Positions 37,401-53,605 of a stretch of DNA of 64,000 bases are shown one piece after another (position 1 is the stretch's first letter; each line of letters begins with the position of its first letter). Below the pieces are notes generated by a model. The model had not been told where the DNA came from, ran no database searches, and saw nothing but the letters and a program-made list of their open reading frames with translations. The DNA is from Rhyacichthys aspro. Taxonomy: Eukaryota > Chordata > Actinopteri > Gobiiformes > Rhyacichthyidae. The stretch covers positions 15,462,639-15,526,638 of the forward strand of contig CM072163.1 of assembly GCA_036850595.1 (NCBI GenBank), written 5' to 3'. The translations under genes were made by a program, and so were the position numbers.

Positions 37401-37555
37401 TCAAATGACAAAGCTCTAGTATCGGTGGCTAATGCTAGCTGCTCTAGTCTCAGGGCTAAACTGTCTCGCACCTTGCCGTAACTCCTGTGCCTGTGAACAG
37501 GGCCGCGGGCAAGTGTCCGACAAAAAATAGACCGAATAACCTGCGACACCATCAT
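31480..37555 (-). CDS. tars2: Mitochondrial threonyl-tRNA synthetase
   Basis: Eighteen exons: 37555-37472, 37085-36913, 36824-36710, 36567-36446, 36293-36185, 35879-35815, 35726-35648, 35203-35057, 34974-34876, 34645-34476, 34397-34235, 33735-33598, 33198-33121, 32612-32512, 32205-32104, 31972-31900, 31829-31715, 31622-31480, giving 691 aa (human 718). It charges mitochondrial tRNA-Thr in the matrix. The N-terminus (MMVSQVIRSIFCRTLARG) is a basic, acid-free presequence. A TGS domain follows at about 50-120, then an editing-type domain at about 125-250, the class II core at about 299-580 (motif 2 near FGALHRNELSGALGG, motif 3 RPVMIHRAVLGSLER) and an anticodon-binding domain at about 585-691. 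The core zinc ligands (Cys of MNCPAHC, His of DDAHIFC, His of MIHRAVLG) are present. Editing residues are mostly missing (see findings). Exon 6 uses a GC donor. TAA stop; AATAAA lies about 85 bp downstream. Confidence 0.95.
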
Positions 37556-40329
37556 TACAGAGAGCAAAACCAGCTAAAACATTATTCAACATCATTGCCC
37601 TCAGAACAGACAGCAGCCATAACACCGGAAGCTCAGCAGTGACGTTCATTGGCTAAAGAGGAAAAGAGGCGGAAACATGTAGCGACGCTACTCAACGTGC
37701 GCGCTCGTGAGGCAAAGAGCGCGCACCCACAAAGTACCTGCTTGTGACGAATATAATCATTTTACGAGTTATCAGAAACTGTGCGAACCCCTAGAACAGC
37801 CACATAAACAGCTTGATGTAAAAAACGTATTTAAAGTGCAGACCACCCGCCTGTTGCAGTGTGGCACATCAGCTGAATCACGGAGATCCATCAGATACTC
37901 TGTAAACATACAGGTGGGCAACACCTATCAAACAAATACTGTATGAGGCCAGTGAGCAGATAGGAAGAAACAAAGGGGTGGAAATGTATCACTCTGTAAT
38001 AGGTATCTTATATCTGTTTGAGACAACTCTGTGGAAAATGTCCAAAAAATTGTTTAAATAAATACATAAAATAAAATAAAAATAAAAGCGATAACACTAC
38101 ATACATTTGAAAATGTGCAATAGTTTCGAAAAAAGCAACAGTAAATCACATTGGGAGACCGACATTAGTACTTCAGTGGTACTTCATTGAGAATTGAAGT
38201 ATCACTAAGAGGCCACTTGGGGGAGCTACAATCCGTTGGAGAAGATGCGCTACCCCTACTCGGGTTAATGCATGTGATTTAGAACGAATTAAGATGAACT
38301 ATTCTTATCACTTTCAGTTCAGCAGTTGGTTTGACGAATTCAGCACTATACTTCTATCTTTTTTTTTTTTTTAAAGGTCAAAAATAGGTTTGTCCACAAG
38401 CAGACCAGAGCATAAGTATTCAACAATTGTAGCTGAAATGAAGTTAAAGTAATGATAAGTAAATCCATGGAGTGGTGTTATTAACACACACCACCACAAA
38501 AGGCACAGTAAACAATAATGGATTAGAAAATCACATTTCTGTCTGGTCATGTGTTTCATTAGGGATCAATCCAAATGTATAGATGCTGAATATTACAACA
38601 TTCACTGTGGTAAATGTGTGCATTTCATCACAGAGGAATAAATATTTAAAGACCAGTGAGCAAAGCATCATTGATAAGAGCAATGTTCAGTAATTTAAAG
38701 CTTCTGTTCAAGTGTAAGATAATATGAATTAATAATTGACAATAACTTGGAAGTTAAAGGTAAATGTGAAAAGTTAAGAACTTTTACAGAGGAATTTGGG
38801 TGGGTAATACATTTTCTTGTGTGAAACATTTAATAAAGTGTCATAAAATCTGTGAAATAGCAGCCCTGCTGTAGTAATTTTTTGTTATATTTTCACAATT
38901 TTACAAAACTTTATGTAGGGCATACCCTCGATCATTGCTTTCTTTTGCAAAAAAGACAATCAATCAATCAAGGCACCAATCCACAGCTCAGATTAGGTCA
39001 CTAATGTGTAAGGTAGTTTTATATCAAGTAATAGAGAGAGAACTAGTGCCATTTTGCTGATCTGCCTATAACAGCCAAGACCATTATATGTAGAAAGGGG
39101 GAAAAGAAGGATCCATAAGCAAGAAGAGAACATTAACTAAGTTACATCCACTTAGAAAGGGTGATTTTTTGTATAAAAGAAAAAAATACAGGTGTTCAAT
39201 GTTAGTGCATCTTTCATACTGCAAAATGGTCAAAAAACAAAGAATTATCAGCTGAAGCGCGCAAATTAACTACAAAGCGCAATTCAGATGATAAACAGTG
39301 ACCAAATAAAATACCTCCCCTCCTTGAATTGAAACTCTGGATTTTATTCAAGTCAGTACATGATGAACGCTCGCAAGAGTGTTTATGTTGAAAACCCCCG
39401 TCTACTATGATATTCCTTGAAGTCTAACATGAAATTCGAACAGGCAAACATTTATACTGAAATAAAGAATTATTGTCACCCTCCTCTTCTGTCTGGTTGT
39501 TCAAATGTAAGACAGTACGAGACATATGGTTAAAGAAAATCCTGTGTAAAAGCTTAACAAGGCCTCAATCACAGTAAAGACAGGATGCATAAATGACAGT
39601 CACTGTCTTGTTTACACACAAGAGCTTGAAAAGAAAAAAAAAGCTGAATCAATGTAATCTTTATATATACAAGCTTAGAAATGTACAGTGCAAAGAGATA
39701 GAAGGGAGGAAAGGCCTAGCAGAGAGGAATATTTACAATAGGTACACTAGAAATAAGAACATCCTTAACTGCAAGAAAAAAAAAAACACTTAATGAGAAC
39801 ACCATTGATCTGGACAGCACACATCCATAGATCACTTTGGATACCCTTCATGACTTTTAACACTCTTAAAAGTAATAAACTTGGAAATATCTAATGAGAC
39901 CGACTTCCTCATTTGCTCTCCTGCTCAGAAACTAAAAGGAGAAAAGAATTAAAACTATATGACCAGATTCACAAATTCATATTCAAGATAAGAATTTGTA
40001 ACATCTGATTGTGGTTGTATCACCAGACTTAATTAATTTTTTATTTCTCATGTATGGAGATGGAAAAAATAGGATAGGGTGGTTACATTACACTTTTACT
40101 ATGTAACTGATAAGCTCTTACTGTACTGTACGGTGTAAGTGGTTGGCTAGCTACCTGAACCATGAAAATTTAATGAGCTATTTACACACAACTCAGTGTA
40201 GTTTAATTCAAGCTAATTAACAGAGTAAGGATATCTGGGCTCATACCAGCAGGGCTAACACACACTGTGCACAGGCTTAGTTAGGTGTGTGCTCCACACT
40301 TCTCATTTAGGATGTCACAGCTGACCACT
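37556..40329. other. tars2 promoter and rprd2 3' UTR region
   Basis: The part next to 37556 is the tars2 promoter. The rprd2 3' UTR extends down from 40329; minus-strand AATAAA motifs at 40040-40045 and 39343-39348 are candidate polyadenylation signals. No other gene recognised. Confidence 0.5.
37624..37652 (-). promoter_or_regulatory. tars2: tars2 proximal promoter motifs
   Basis: Within 100 bases upstream of the tars2 ATG are an ETS motif (CTTCCGGT on the minus strand, 37624-37631), a CRE half-site (TGACGT, 37640-37645) and an inverted CCAAT box (ATTGG, 37648-37652). No TATA box is seen. This is typical of nuclear genes for mitochondrial proteins. Motif reading only. Confidence 0.45.
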
Positions 40330-43300
40330 TCAGTAGCGAGGGGGCAGAAAGGGTCTTTTTGACGGATAGAAGGGACCTGTAAAGGGAGGGCCCTGCCGCT
40401 TCCCCCCACGGAAGCCCCGGAAGTTTTGAGTAGGGGGCCGGCCTCGCACAAGAGGTCTCTGCGGGATGGGCTCTGTCATTATCAGCGGTCGAGAACTGGG
40501 CAGGTTTAAAAGGGGAACAGGGTTCGAGGATTTGTTCCGAGGCAGAGCTGGAGGACTAACAGGGGCTTTCTGGACAAGAGGTGCAGCTGACTGAGTGGTA
40601 CTAGGTGGGCAAACAGGGGGGGTGTCTACTGCAGGGGAGTTAGGGGTGGAGGGAGAGGGTGAAGAAGATGTGGGAGAAGGTGGTGGAAGAGATAGATTTG
40701 GAGGCTCTTTGACTCTGCCCAGTAAGGGTGGAGGGACACCAGGAGTACCAGGGCGATGGAGGGGAGGTACATTGCGAGGGCCAAAAGGCTCTTTAACTGT
40801 GCCAGGTCGGGGCAACTTCGGAGGCTCACCTAGCAATGATGACATGAGAGGAGGGGCTATCTTAGCTGCTCTGGGTCCCCCTCGCTCTGGACCTTCTGGT
40901 CTGACTGGAAGAGGGAGTGAGAGGGGACGGTCAACAGGGACCAACACTCCACCCACCATGACAGCTGAGGGAACAGGGGAGAGGAGAGGAGGGGTGGAGG
41001 GCCTTTGGGGTAAGGGTGGGGGAGGCGGTCTAGGGATGGGCAGAGGGGCATTGAAGAAAGGGGACGTGGGAGGTGGATGCTGGTGAAGGTGGACAGGAGG
41101 AGGCTCGGTGGGGTACAGCACGGGGAACGGGGTTTGAGGAGGGGGGAGAGTGTGGGGGTGTGATGGTGGAGGATGAAGTGGGAGAAGAAGATGTGGAGGA
41201 GGTGGTGGTGGCAGAGGAAGCTGCAGGGAGGGAGCCATTTCTTCAGAGCTCCCTCTGTTCAAGTTTAAGGGCGGGACCACAGTGTGGGGTGAAGGAGGCT
41301 GAGCTTCCATATACTCCTCCTCTTCGTACCACATTGCTGCCCCGGGGCGACTCCCTGAGCCTCCCCCTCGCCGAGATCCCCGGTCAATCACACGGATGCT
41401 CTCCACTGTCTTGATGCGCTCACCGGTAAGTGGCCTGTTTGAGTAACCTAAAGTTTCAATGGGTGCCCCTTCAGTGCAGGGTGACACTAGTGTCTCAATT
41501 CGGTGGTACTGACCCTCTTTCCCATCCCCTCCTAAGCCCACATGAACTTTGCCCTTGTCCTCTCTTTTTCCACTGAGGCCTCCATCATCTGAGCCTGTGC
41601 TCGTCTTACGGGACCCAGCAGAAACTCTCCTTTCCACTGGTGCTTTGTTTTTCAAATGGCCTGGCTGTCCATTGCTCTTACCCTTCAACACTTCATTACT
41701 GGGGAGTATCACTGCAGCCTGCTTCCTGATTTCCTCATCTTTCATTTTTGGGGTGCCCTTCTTCACAGCTCCAAATCGAGAAGATGAAGCTAAAAGGTCT
41801 CCATCACTGTTGTTTCCAGACGGAGTGATCACAGCATCCCATGGCTCACTGCGATAAGCTGTGGGTGAGAGAGTATGACCTCCAGATGACCCTAAGGACT
41901 CTGGTACACTTCCGGGTGTGTCCATCATCTCATCCTGTGTGGGAGTGCCTGCAGCTTCATCTCTTACTGGTGTCCCATCAACGCCGTCAGGACTAACGTC
42001 ACCTAATGCAAGACTAAAACTGGGATTACCCTGCAAAAAGCTGTTAATTTTGGACTCTAAGCTGGGTGTAGAGATGGGCGGACCTGAGGGGCGAGCAGGA
42101 GGTGGAGGAGGGGACAGCTGCCTGTCTCTCTCCCAGTCCCTGCTTCTTCCAGGTGTTTCTCTTTTGATGCTGTGGCCCAAAGAGGATTTTGTTTTGGGGG
42201 TAGCTAGGGTGAGTGGTGTTTTTACTGATGATCCTTCTGGAGATGTACGGGTGACAGGAGCAGCAGCACTGTTGGTCACACTTTGCAGCAGAGAGGACAA
42301 ACCTGCACATAACAAAAACATTTGACTTAGCTCAAAAAAGCAGAATGAAATATATTACAATATTTAAGTTTGCATTTTACCTGGTGTATTTGTTTTCGAC
42401 AGAGCATTCAAAATGCCTTCCGGAGTGATGTCAACTCGAGACAAGATGCTTGCAAGAGCAGGACTTGGAGGGGTTGTTTTAGAGGCAGAAGATTGGCCAG
42501 AGGGTGTAGTGGGTGTCCCTGGAGTTGGTCTAAGTGCTGGGCTGGCTGGAATAAGAAGGGCAATAAAGAAGTGAATTAAAAGTAGGCCAACTTACGGCGC
42601 CTCGGTGGCTCACCAGACAGAGTGCATACCGCATACTTGGGCGACCCTTGATCATTTGTGCAATGTCATTCCCCACTCTAACACCCTGTTTCCTGTCTAT
42701 CTAAAAGGACAAAAAGGCACCAAAAATCTTTTTAAAAAAGTAGGCCAACTAAGGCCTTACACGCTTAGACACCCTCTCACATTTGGAGACAGTGCCTATC
42801 ATTCAAAAATACATATTTATGAGTAATTTGTACTGGATATAGAATGTGCCCCAGCCCATCTATTTCCGTGGCTGCACTGCTTGCTCTGGGACAGTCTTGG
42901 GCTGAGGTCTGACCCACCTTCAAGTCTCCTTAGAAAATACCAGCTCAGAGGAGTTCCTCTTTTTAATGTATTTATTTCACAGATCTGCAGTGTTTAATCT
43001 GCTCCTTCAGCTCTAATAATGCCTTTTTCATATTGTATTATTCACAAGTGCGAAATGACGTTAGTGGAGTTAGTGGAGACTGTATACATCAATTTAAATA
43101 TTATTTTGTTCATATTTTGTTCAATGACTTGCTAATATGAGCTAGGGCTGTAACGATTCATCAAGCAATTTGAGTAATTCGATTATTTTTTTTGCCTCGA
43201 GGCTTCGCTTAATTTACAGACTGGCCCGCAGTGCCGTGGAACTGCGCGGAACGTTAGTTCCGCCCGGGACCCTTAAGCCGCTGCACATGCAGCAGTACAC

Positions 43301-46300
43301 GTTCGCGATTGCATGCTGGGATGGCAGATAAAACCTGTTGAGTAGAGTTGGCAGTTAGCGTAATGGGAAAACATGGCTCAATCAAGAAGTCAAGAGGAAG
43401 ACTTGGACAACGAGGGGTGAAAGGAAGGAGGTCAAAGAAAAAGGCAGAAACTGTCTAAAGTCTGGGATCATTTTAAGCATAAGACGGGGCAAAAATATTT
43501 AAAAAAATAAAAAATATATATATTTAAATGCCATGTTCTGAGCATTGAATTTTGAGGGTGTTTTTGCCATTTACAATGCAATTAAAAATGTGCAATAAAA
43601 CATTTTTTTCAAAGCTCAAATCACTTGTTCATTTGAGGTATGTTATTTACTTAAAAAATCTAGTATCTTATTAATCAATTAATCGAAAAAAAAAAAATAG
43701 TCGCTAGAATACTCGATTACTAAAATAATCGATAGCTGCAGCCCTAATATGAGCGTTTAGACGGAGCTGTGACCTTAACGTAGCTCAATGCATTCTTATT
43801 CAACAGTACAAAAGAAACTTCCTTCACTCTCTTATTATAAGTAACTTGTTGTCAACATTTCACTTGTTTGTTCCTTTTAATTCTGCATAAACTCAATGTA
43901 ATACAGCAGCGCTAAAATTGTCCTATTGCTCATACTAGCATTAATTGGTCATTGAATACATCCAGGAATTACAACATTTGTTAGAATCGTCTGTGACCAC
44001 AAAATCAAATGAAAATTACAACTATAAATATTTGCTTGACTTCCTGTTTAATTTCAAGAAATTCAGGTAATCCTTCCAAACTTACTTGTATTCTTCATGG
44101 CCGATGTGAGCGAGCTGAGAATCGAGCTGATCTTTCCCAGGTCCACTTTCGCCAGACTGACTCCCAGTGGGTTGGCTGAAGTACTCTGGGCATTAGTGGA
44201 GGTGGGAGTTACTGTAGTAGTTGTTGCTGCAGCAGCATCACTCTTTGAGGACTTTGTGGGGGTGGTTGGAACCTTTGCTGTGTCTGCAGTAGGGACTGCC
44301 TTGTCTTTCTTGTTTTCTGCTTGTGAAAGTTAAATCAAGTTAAAACACTGATAATCACATTTATAAACCAAGACAAGGCAAGGCACAAAATACTGTATTG
44401 CCCCTTTAAATTCAACTGTGCACAACATCATCATGTTTAACCACTAACCCCCAGCTGTGGCAGCTTCAGCCTCGTCATCAGACATATCCATATCCTCTTC
44501 TTGGTTTTCATTAGGTTCATCCATTGCCTTGCCATCCAACTCTGGGTCCACCTGGGCTCTGTTTACCCCCAAATCCAGGAACGGTGAGTCAGAACCAGTA
44601 GGAGAGGGTGCATCCTCAGAGGGTGAGGGGATAGGAGAGTCCTCTGGTCCAGGTAAAGTAGCCTTAAGGGAATCCAGTTTCCTTTTTAAACTGGCCACAC
44701 GGTTAGCAAAGGCATTGTATGCCTGAGAAAAGGAACATGGACTTTAAAAGAAGGATAAATACAAATACATTTGACAAATATCATAGATTTTCTCACCCCA
44801 TGAAACAAGTCATTTTGTCATATGCCATATCATTTAGAATAGCATAAAATATTACATTATTTTACTTACATTGGCCACGATTTTAACTTCTTTATACTGC
44901 ATCTCATAGAAAATGTCTGCATTTCCCAAAGACTCCAGCAGAGGAGGCCCTGTTTTTAGCTCTTTCTCAAGAAAGCTCACAAACTCCTGCAGCTTCAGAC
45001 TTCCTTCTTCAAAGTCCTTAGCAAATTTGTTTCCTCCAGCCTTGTCTGAAAAAAAAGTCCACAGTAAATAAATGTTGTTAAATATTTTTTTTACTAAATA
45101 CATTAACAATTAATATTTTGTTGATGCCAAAATAAAGTCAGTAGGGTGTACCTTTGAGTCTTTTTAAAGCCTCTGTACTGCAGACATCCACCCTCAGAGT
45201 AGAGAGCTGTTTCTCTCTGAACTCCTCTTCTGCAACAGCTCGCTTATACCTTGACAACTCCTCAATAAGTGACTGGGGCTACAATTAATTAAGCAAATGT
45301 GGTAAAGGGTTGATTAATAATTAACAGACAAGGCATAACATACAAACCCCAAACTTCAAGACAATGTAGTTAAACAAATAAAATTTCCTTACAGTAAACT
45401 CAGCCAGAATCTTGGATTTCAGAGCAGCTTTAGTAGTGGTTGGGGCTAAGAAGAAACAAATAAAAGTAAAAATAAATAACTATTCCCATTTCAGTTGGAC
45501 AATGAGTAGTTTGAGTAGTTTCAGATGAACTGACCATTTGTAGCTGGAGGCTGCTTTTCTTTCTCCTTTTCTTTTTCCCTCTGCTTCTCTCGCTCCTTCT
45601 CCTTTTTGTTCAGACTGGCTTTAAACTGGGCAATGGTCTCCTCGGGATACACACTCCTCTCCTCCCATATAGTAAAGATCCTCTCGACTGACTTACGGAC
45701 CTTCCCATCTCTAGTAATAAACATATACATTTGATTAGAGAATAATGATCACAAAACTGTGTAGTCTTGAACCAACAGAAGTTGTAAGCAGATGGTAACC
45801 CTCACCTGATGAGTTGAGCGGCATTTGGGAGGATATCTGCAAAGGACGAACGGAAGACAATGGCATTCTTCCTCTTGCAGTTTTGTATCACATCATTGGC
45901 AACGTAGAAAAGATTTAATCGGTGATTGTTGTCAGCTAAGAACAAGCAGACAAAAAGACATGGTATCAAAAATTTAAATTTGTCACCGAAAAATTAAGTA
46001 AAAATAATCAGACAAAAGACCATAAATAATAGAAGGTTTTGACAGGTAACTTCATCAGCTTCATTAAGCTTTGCGATTACCATAAGACTCTTAAAACCAA
46101 GTGGCCACCAGATTCTCAATAAAGCATGATTGTTGGTGATCAGTCATTCTGAGCAATGTCCTGATTGTAAATAAAAATGTGACTACAGTAAATACCTCAC
46201 ACAGCATAAAAAAAGAATGCTTTATCAGACGCATATTACAAAAAGCCCAATAAACAATTCACAGTGAGAGAAAGATCATGTTCAGATCCATGGATACAGG

Positions 46301-48878
46301 CTGTAATCGTGTATATCTAGCAATTGCCAATTGCTGATTTACAGATACTTCCACATCAAGGTATGTGTTATTGCAGACACTAGATTATTGGAGTAATGGT
46401 TCCATGACACTGACAGTCATTTGTAGTCTATTTTACCATGAACATGACTGACAGCCAGCATCATTAACAAGGCCACCATGTCTGTCCTTTTTAAAAAAAA
46501 GCTGAAGTGAGATGGACTTAGGAGTCACACCCTAATAGTTGGTGTATGATCACCGTGTGTTGGTATGGGAACTGCTCTGCTGTTAACAGGATGGCTCCAC
46601 AGAGTGGTTAAATCTGCTCAGTAAATACCCCCATGAGTATTCCCTGGAGCACATTTACATCAGCCGATGGCGTGGCAGACCCACTTCCATCATGAAGTAT
46701 CCATCCCACCCTGCACATGAACAGCTGACATCTCCGTCAGGTAAAAGTCGACGCAGCCTTAAAGCCAGAGCATCAAGTCTAAAGCACAGCTTCTTCTCAG
46801 AGGCTGCAAGACTAAAGAACTTTTCCCCATTGCCACCACTATACACGGCTGGATCTGAGTAACAATTTTTTTCCCTTATGTCTTGCATGGAATGACAATA
46901 ACAAAAAATCCTCCATCTGAGGGCTGTCCTAAGAGATGAATTTAGTGGAGCTCTACTTACTTGAAATAACTTTCAGTGCATTCACATTTAGTACCCCACA
47001 TCATGCATCTCTCTTGACATTTTCGCTTTTGAAAACAAGATCCAATTGGCACAACATCAGAAAACAAGCGTGTCCACTGTGAACATTTGTCGTCAGCAAA
47101 AGCTTTTGTCATCTGTGCTGTACAGTGTGCAGTGATAGTACAGCATAAAAAATCCAGTCCAGCAGCTTATTCAATGGTAGAGTCCATTTAACACAATTTA
47201 CCTGTAGTTCTAACAATTGCACACTCCACAATAAACACAGACAACCTGTGTTTTAGGTTAATCTGTCCATCAAATTTACCAACCCAGGCAACATTTATTC
47301 ATAACATATGCATCCACTCTCTGTGACTGCCCATAATTCTCAATTTTTCCATTTTTATAGTGCAATACATATTCACTGGGCATTTTTTACTTCACACAAC
47401 AGGTGTCCCACAAAGACCCACTTTTTATGCAAAGTCAAGTAAGTGCACCTGTTCAGTTATGATAAGGACAAGTACACAGTGTCTCAGAAGCCATACTCTT
47501 CATTACACTACTTGGTAACATTTTAGTGGCACATTCACCAGCTGCCACTAAAGGCATATTATGCATAACATCAACCTCTCACACCACAGTGAGAAGCATT
47601 TCAGAAAAGCAGGCTATGATAATCAAAAGTCCTTGAGTAGACTTTTTGCTAAAAAAATATATACTGAGCACTTTATCATGTGGTTTTACCTTTAGGACTG
47701 ATTAAACACTGCACTCAATTTCTACTGCAAAGATACTGTCATGAAGGAACGGCATAGAAAGCATAAAATCACATGGGTTAGCCACAAAAACATCAGGTTT
47801 ACAACATTATGTAAGGCACCCTGTACTGTGTTTTTCCTCTAATGAACCTAAACACTAATGTGTGTTGAATGTTTGATAATTCAACACACATTAAGTTATT
47901 AAGTTATCTTAGACCGAAATACATAATTATACATGCCTGTTGTACACATGTTGTACACAACGATCAAGTAGCCTATAAACCTCAGCAATCACTATACTAG
48001 TGATAATTACATACATAAGAAAATTTTGGAAAGTGCTTTTACTTATGAGAATATAACTCAAAAAACTCTTGCAGTATTATTATATTACAATCGATTGGTG
48101 CGTTATATAAAAAATATATATTAATAGGAGTACGCATTATCACGTGGCACTCATTGCTGCAAGTACACTTTTGCTTTGTATTGCATTTATTTAATTTCAC
48201 AAACGATGTACGGGAATCAAAATGTGGGTCACCCAGTGGAGCTGCTCCAGATATTTTAAACTACAATATCAAACCTAGTTTGTAAAGAGAAATTTGTATA
48301 ACTTTTTAATATATACTCCAGAGCTTTGCATAATTTAGTGATCAAAAGCAGTCCCTGTTAACCTACAGCAGGTACTGAGGCCCGGCTGTAAACAATTGTG
48401 CAGTAGCCGAGGACCATCACTACAGCTGCGACATTAGCTCGAACGGCCGCTAATTTCAGTGGCTTAAACAAACGCTCAGTTGTCGTCAGTACATAACGAT
48501 ACTTTTTAAAATCTGTATATGATTAAATTGGGTTATAAACTCATGTGCATTTACCCTAACCTCATGTTGAGGCCCGCAAGTGACTATAACTGCTTTGCAA
48601 GCTTATCACGAACATTTGAGAGTAGCATTTGAATTAGCCAAAGTGAGCTGGCTAGTGTTAGCTTCGAGAGAATGCTACTCACATTTCTTAAGCCACTTCA
48701 TCCAGGATCGGACAATTAGACCGTGGTGCTTCTTGTTTTCAATGCACCAGGCTGAAAGCCCCTGTATAGCCTCCATAGTGTTGGATACTCCTTGAAACCT
48801 TCGATCTAAAGATGCTTCAAGAGCAGCACTGGAGCTGCGGGCTCCTTGGCCGCTCGCAGCCCCTGAACCGGCCGCCAT
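40330..48878 (-). CDS. rprd2: Regulation of nuclear pre-mRNA domain-containing protein 2
   Basis: Ten exons: 48878-48683, 45935-45806, 45710-45535, 45445-45393, 45278-45152, 45045-44870, 44722-44449, 44319-44086, 42545-42381, 42302-40330, giving 1167 aa (human about 1461). The N-terminus (MAAGSGAASGQGARSSS) leads into a CID domain (about 20-155) with the signature NLFYVANDVIQNCKRKNAI, which in this family binds the phosphorylated RNA polymerase II C-terminal domain. A coiled-coil region (about 186-320, LRVDVCSTEALKRL) matches the RPRD dimerisation segment. The single 1973-bp last exon encodes a low-complexity tail with two human-like blocks (DGTPVRDEAAGTPTQDEMMD; GAPIETLGY), long proline runs and a conserved end, KRPFLPPRY. 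Introns carry a SINE, a hAT remnant and a LINE fragment. The start codon lies within a YY1-type motif. Acts in the nucleus. Confidence 0.95.
42593..42735 (+). mobile_element. tRNA-derived SINE with 15-bp target duplication
   Basis: Begins near GGCGCCTCGGTGGCTCACCA, which resembles a tRNA head with an A-box-like TGGCTCA, and ends in a short A-rich tail with CAAAAATCTTTTT. Identical 15-bp copies of AAAAGTAGGCCAACT flank it at 42578-42592 and 42736-42750, the mark of target-primed retroposition. It resembles a SINE family I remember as common in percomorph fish; the family name is not certain. It lies in an rprd2 intron. Confidence 0.82.
43143..43746 (+). mobile_element. Non-autonomous hAT transposon remnant with BED-finger relic
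   Basis: A 604-bp element in an rprd2 intron starts TAGGGCTG and ends CAGCCCTA. It is flanked on both sides by the same 8 bp, ATATGAGC (43135-43142 and 43747-43754), the target duplication length of hAT elements. Subterminal ends are rich in TAATCGATTA-type sequence. Inside, from about 43373, a broken reading frame begins MAQSRSQEEDLDNEG, then after a stop continues with SKVWDHFKHKTG, a BED zinc-finger motif of hAT/ZBED transposases. The rest of the transposase is missing. Confidence 0.88.
46530..46905 (+). mobile_element. Decayed LINE 3' end (reverse transcriptase C-terminus)
   Basis: The plus strand translates around 46704-46862 as SHPAHEQLTSPSGKSRRSLK and then HSFFSEAARLKN before a stop. 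This matches the HPxxE-PSGRRxR-NSFFPxAxRLLN pattern that closes CR1/L2/Rex-type LINE reverse transcriptases. After the stop comes GGAATGACAATAACAAAAA, like the 3' tails of such elements. It is inside rprd2 intron 1, antisense to the gene. The 5' limit is approximate and the family is undetermined. Confidence 0.6.
47856..47893. repeat. Perfect 15-bp inverted repeat (hairpin)
   Basis: Arms TAATGTGTGTTGAAT and ATTCAACACACATTA with an 8-nt loop, in rprd2 intron 1. Function unknown. Confidence 0.85.
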
Positions 48879-48881
48879 CTT
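48871..48881 (-). promoter_or_regulatory. rprd2: YY1-type motif over the rprd2 start codon
   Basis: The minus strand reads AAGATGGCGGC with the ATG being the rprd2 start. This is the known YY1 consensus found near starts of many TATA-less housekeeping genes, and it also gives a favourable initiation context. Confidence 0.5.
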
Positions 48882-49525
48882 TCCACTGCTGTGTGCGCAG
48901 CGCTGCTGTTGCTGTATGAGTAACGAACAGGACTGTGGGGAAACACGCCCCCTCCAGACTTCATAAACAAACAAGCAAACTCCGTATTATCCACATACAC
49001 CCATCAACACACTAGCTCACATGACTGGAAGAAGAAATGAGTAAATGCAGACACATGTATATGTTGGCATTTATTGGACTGAGTGTAATATCATACAGTG
49101 AAACGCAGCTAAAGGTGATTCATTATTGTTGCTTTTTCAAAAAAGAAATTTTGGATAAAGACTCTGCTTCGCTCGGTGAAGCTCTAAACAAATCTTTTCC
49201 AAATAGAGTTGGTTTTCAGTATCAATCATGAGTTTCAAAACCCATTTGTCAGTACAATGAGGCTTTAGTAAGGTGTTTACATCACACACTCAAAACTGCA
49301 TTTAATGATCGAGATTCTGGCCACATAACCTACCACCATCTTAAACATGTACACCGATCAAGCATACACAAACAGTCCAAATACTCTGGTCAACACAATA
49401 ACAAAACTCATCCACTCAGGGGCATAGTCAGCCTTTTTTTGTTGTTAAAGATGGTTTCTTGACTAAGCTTGTCAGCAGGAAAAGTGAGTGTGTCCAATAA
49501 AAAAATATTTTTTTCCTGGTTGATA
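48879..49525 (-). other. prpf3 3' UTR and rprd2 promoter
   Basis: Only 647 bases separate the prpf3 stop from the rprd2 ATG, so the 3' UTR of one and the promoter of the other share this interval. No additional gene. Confidence 0.55.
49070..49075 (-). terminator. prpf3: Candidate polyadenylation signal of prpf3
   Basis: AATAAA on the minus strand about 450 bases after the prpf3 stop and about 190 bases before the rprd2 ATG. It would leave very little space between the two genes. Positional assignment only. Confidence 0.4.

Positions 49526-53605
<4,080 letters not shown>

Larger units (their letters stand above)
45936..48682 (-). other. rprd2 intron 1
   Basis: A 2.7-kb intron between the first CID exon and the next. 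It carries the LINE fragment (about 46530-46905) and the hairpin at 47856-47893, otherwise AT-rich unique-looking sequence. Confidence 0.6.

Noticed and set aside
40595..41086. A 163-codon plus-strand open frame rich in Gly and Glu
   Set aside because: It is the antisense shadow of the proline-rich rprd2 last exon.
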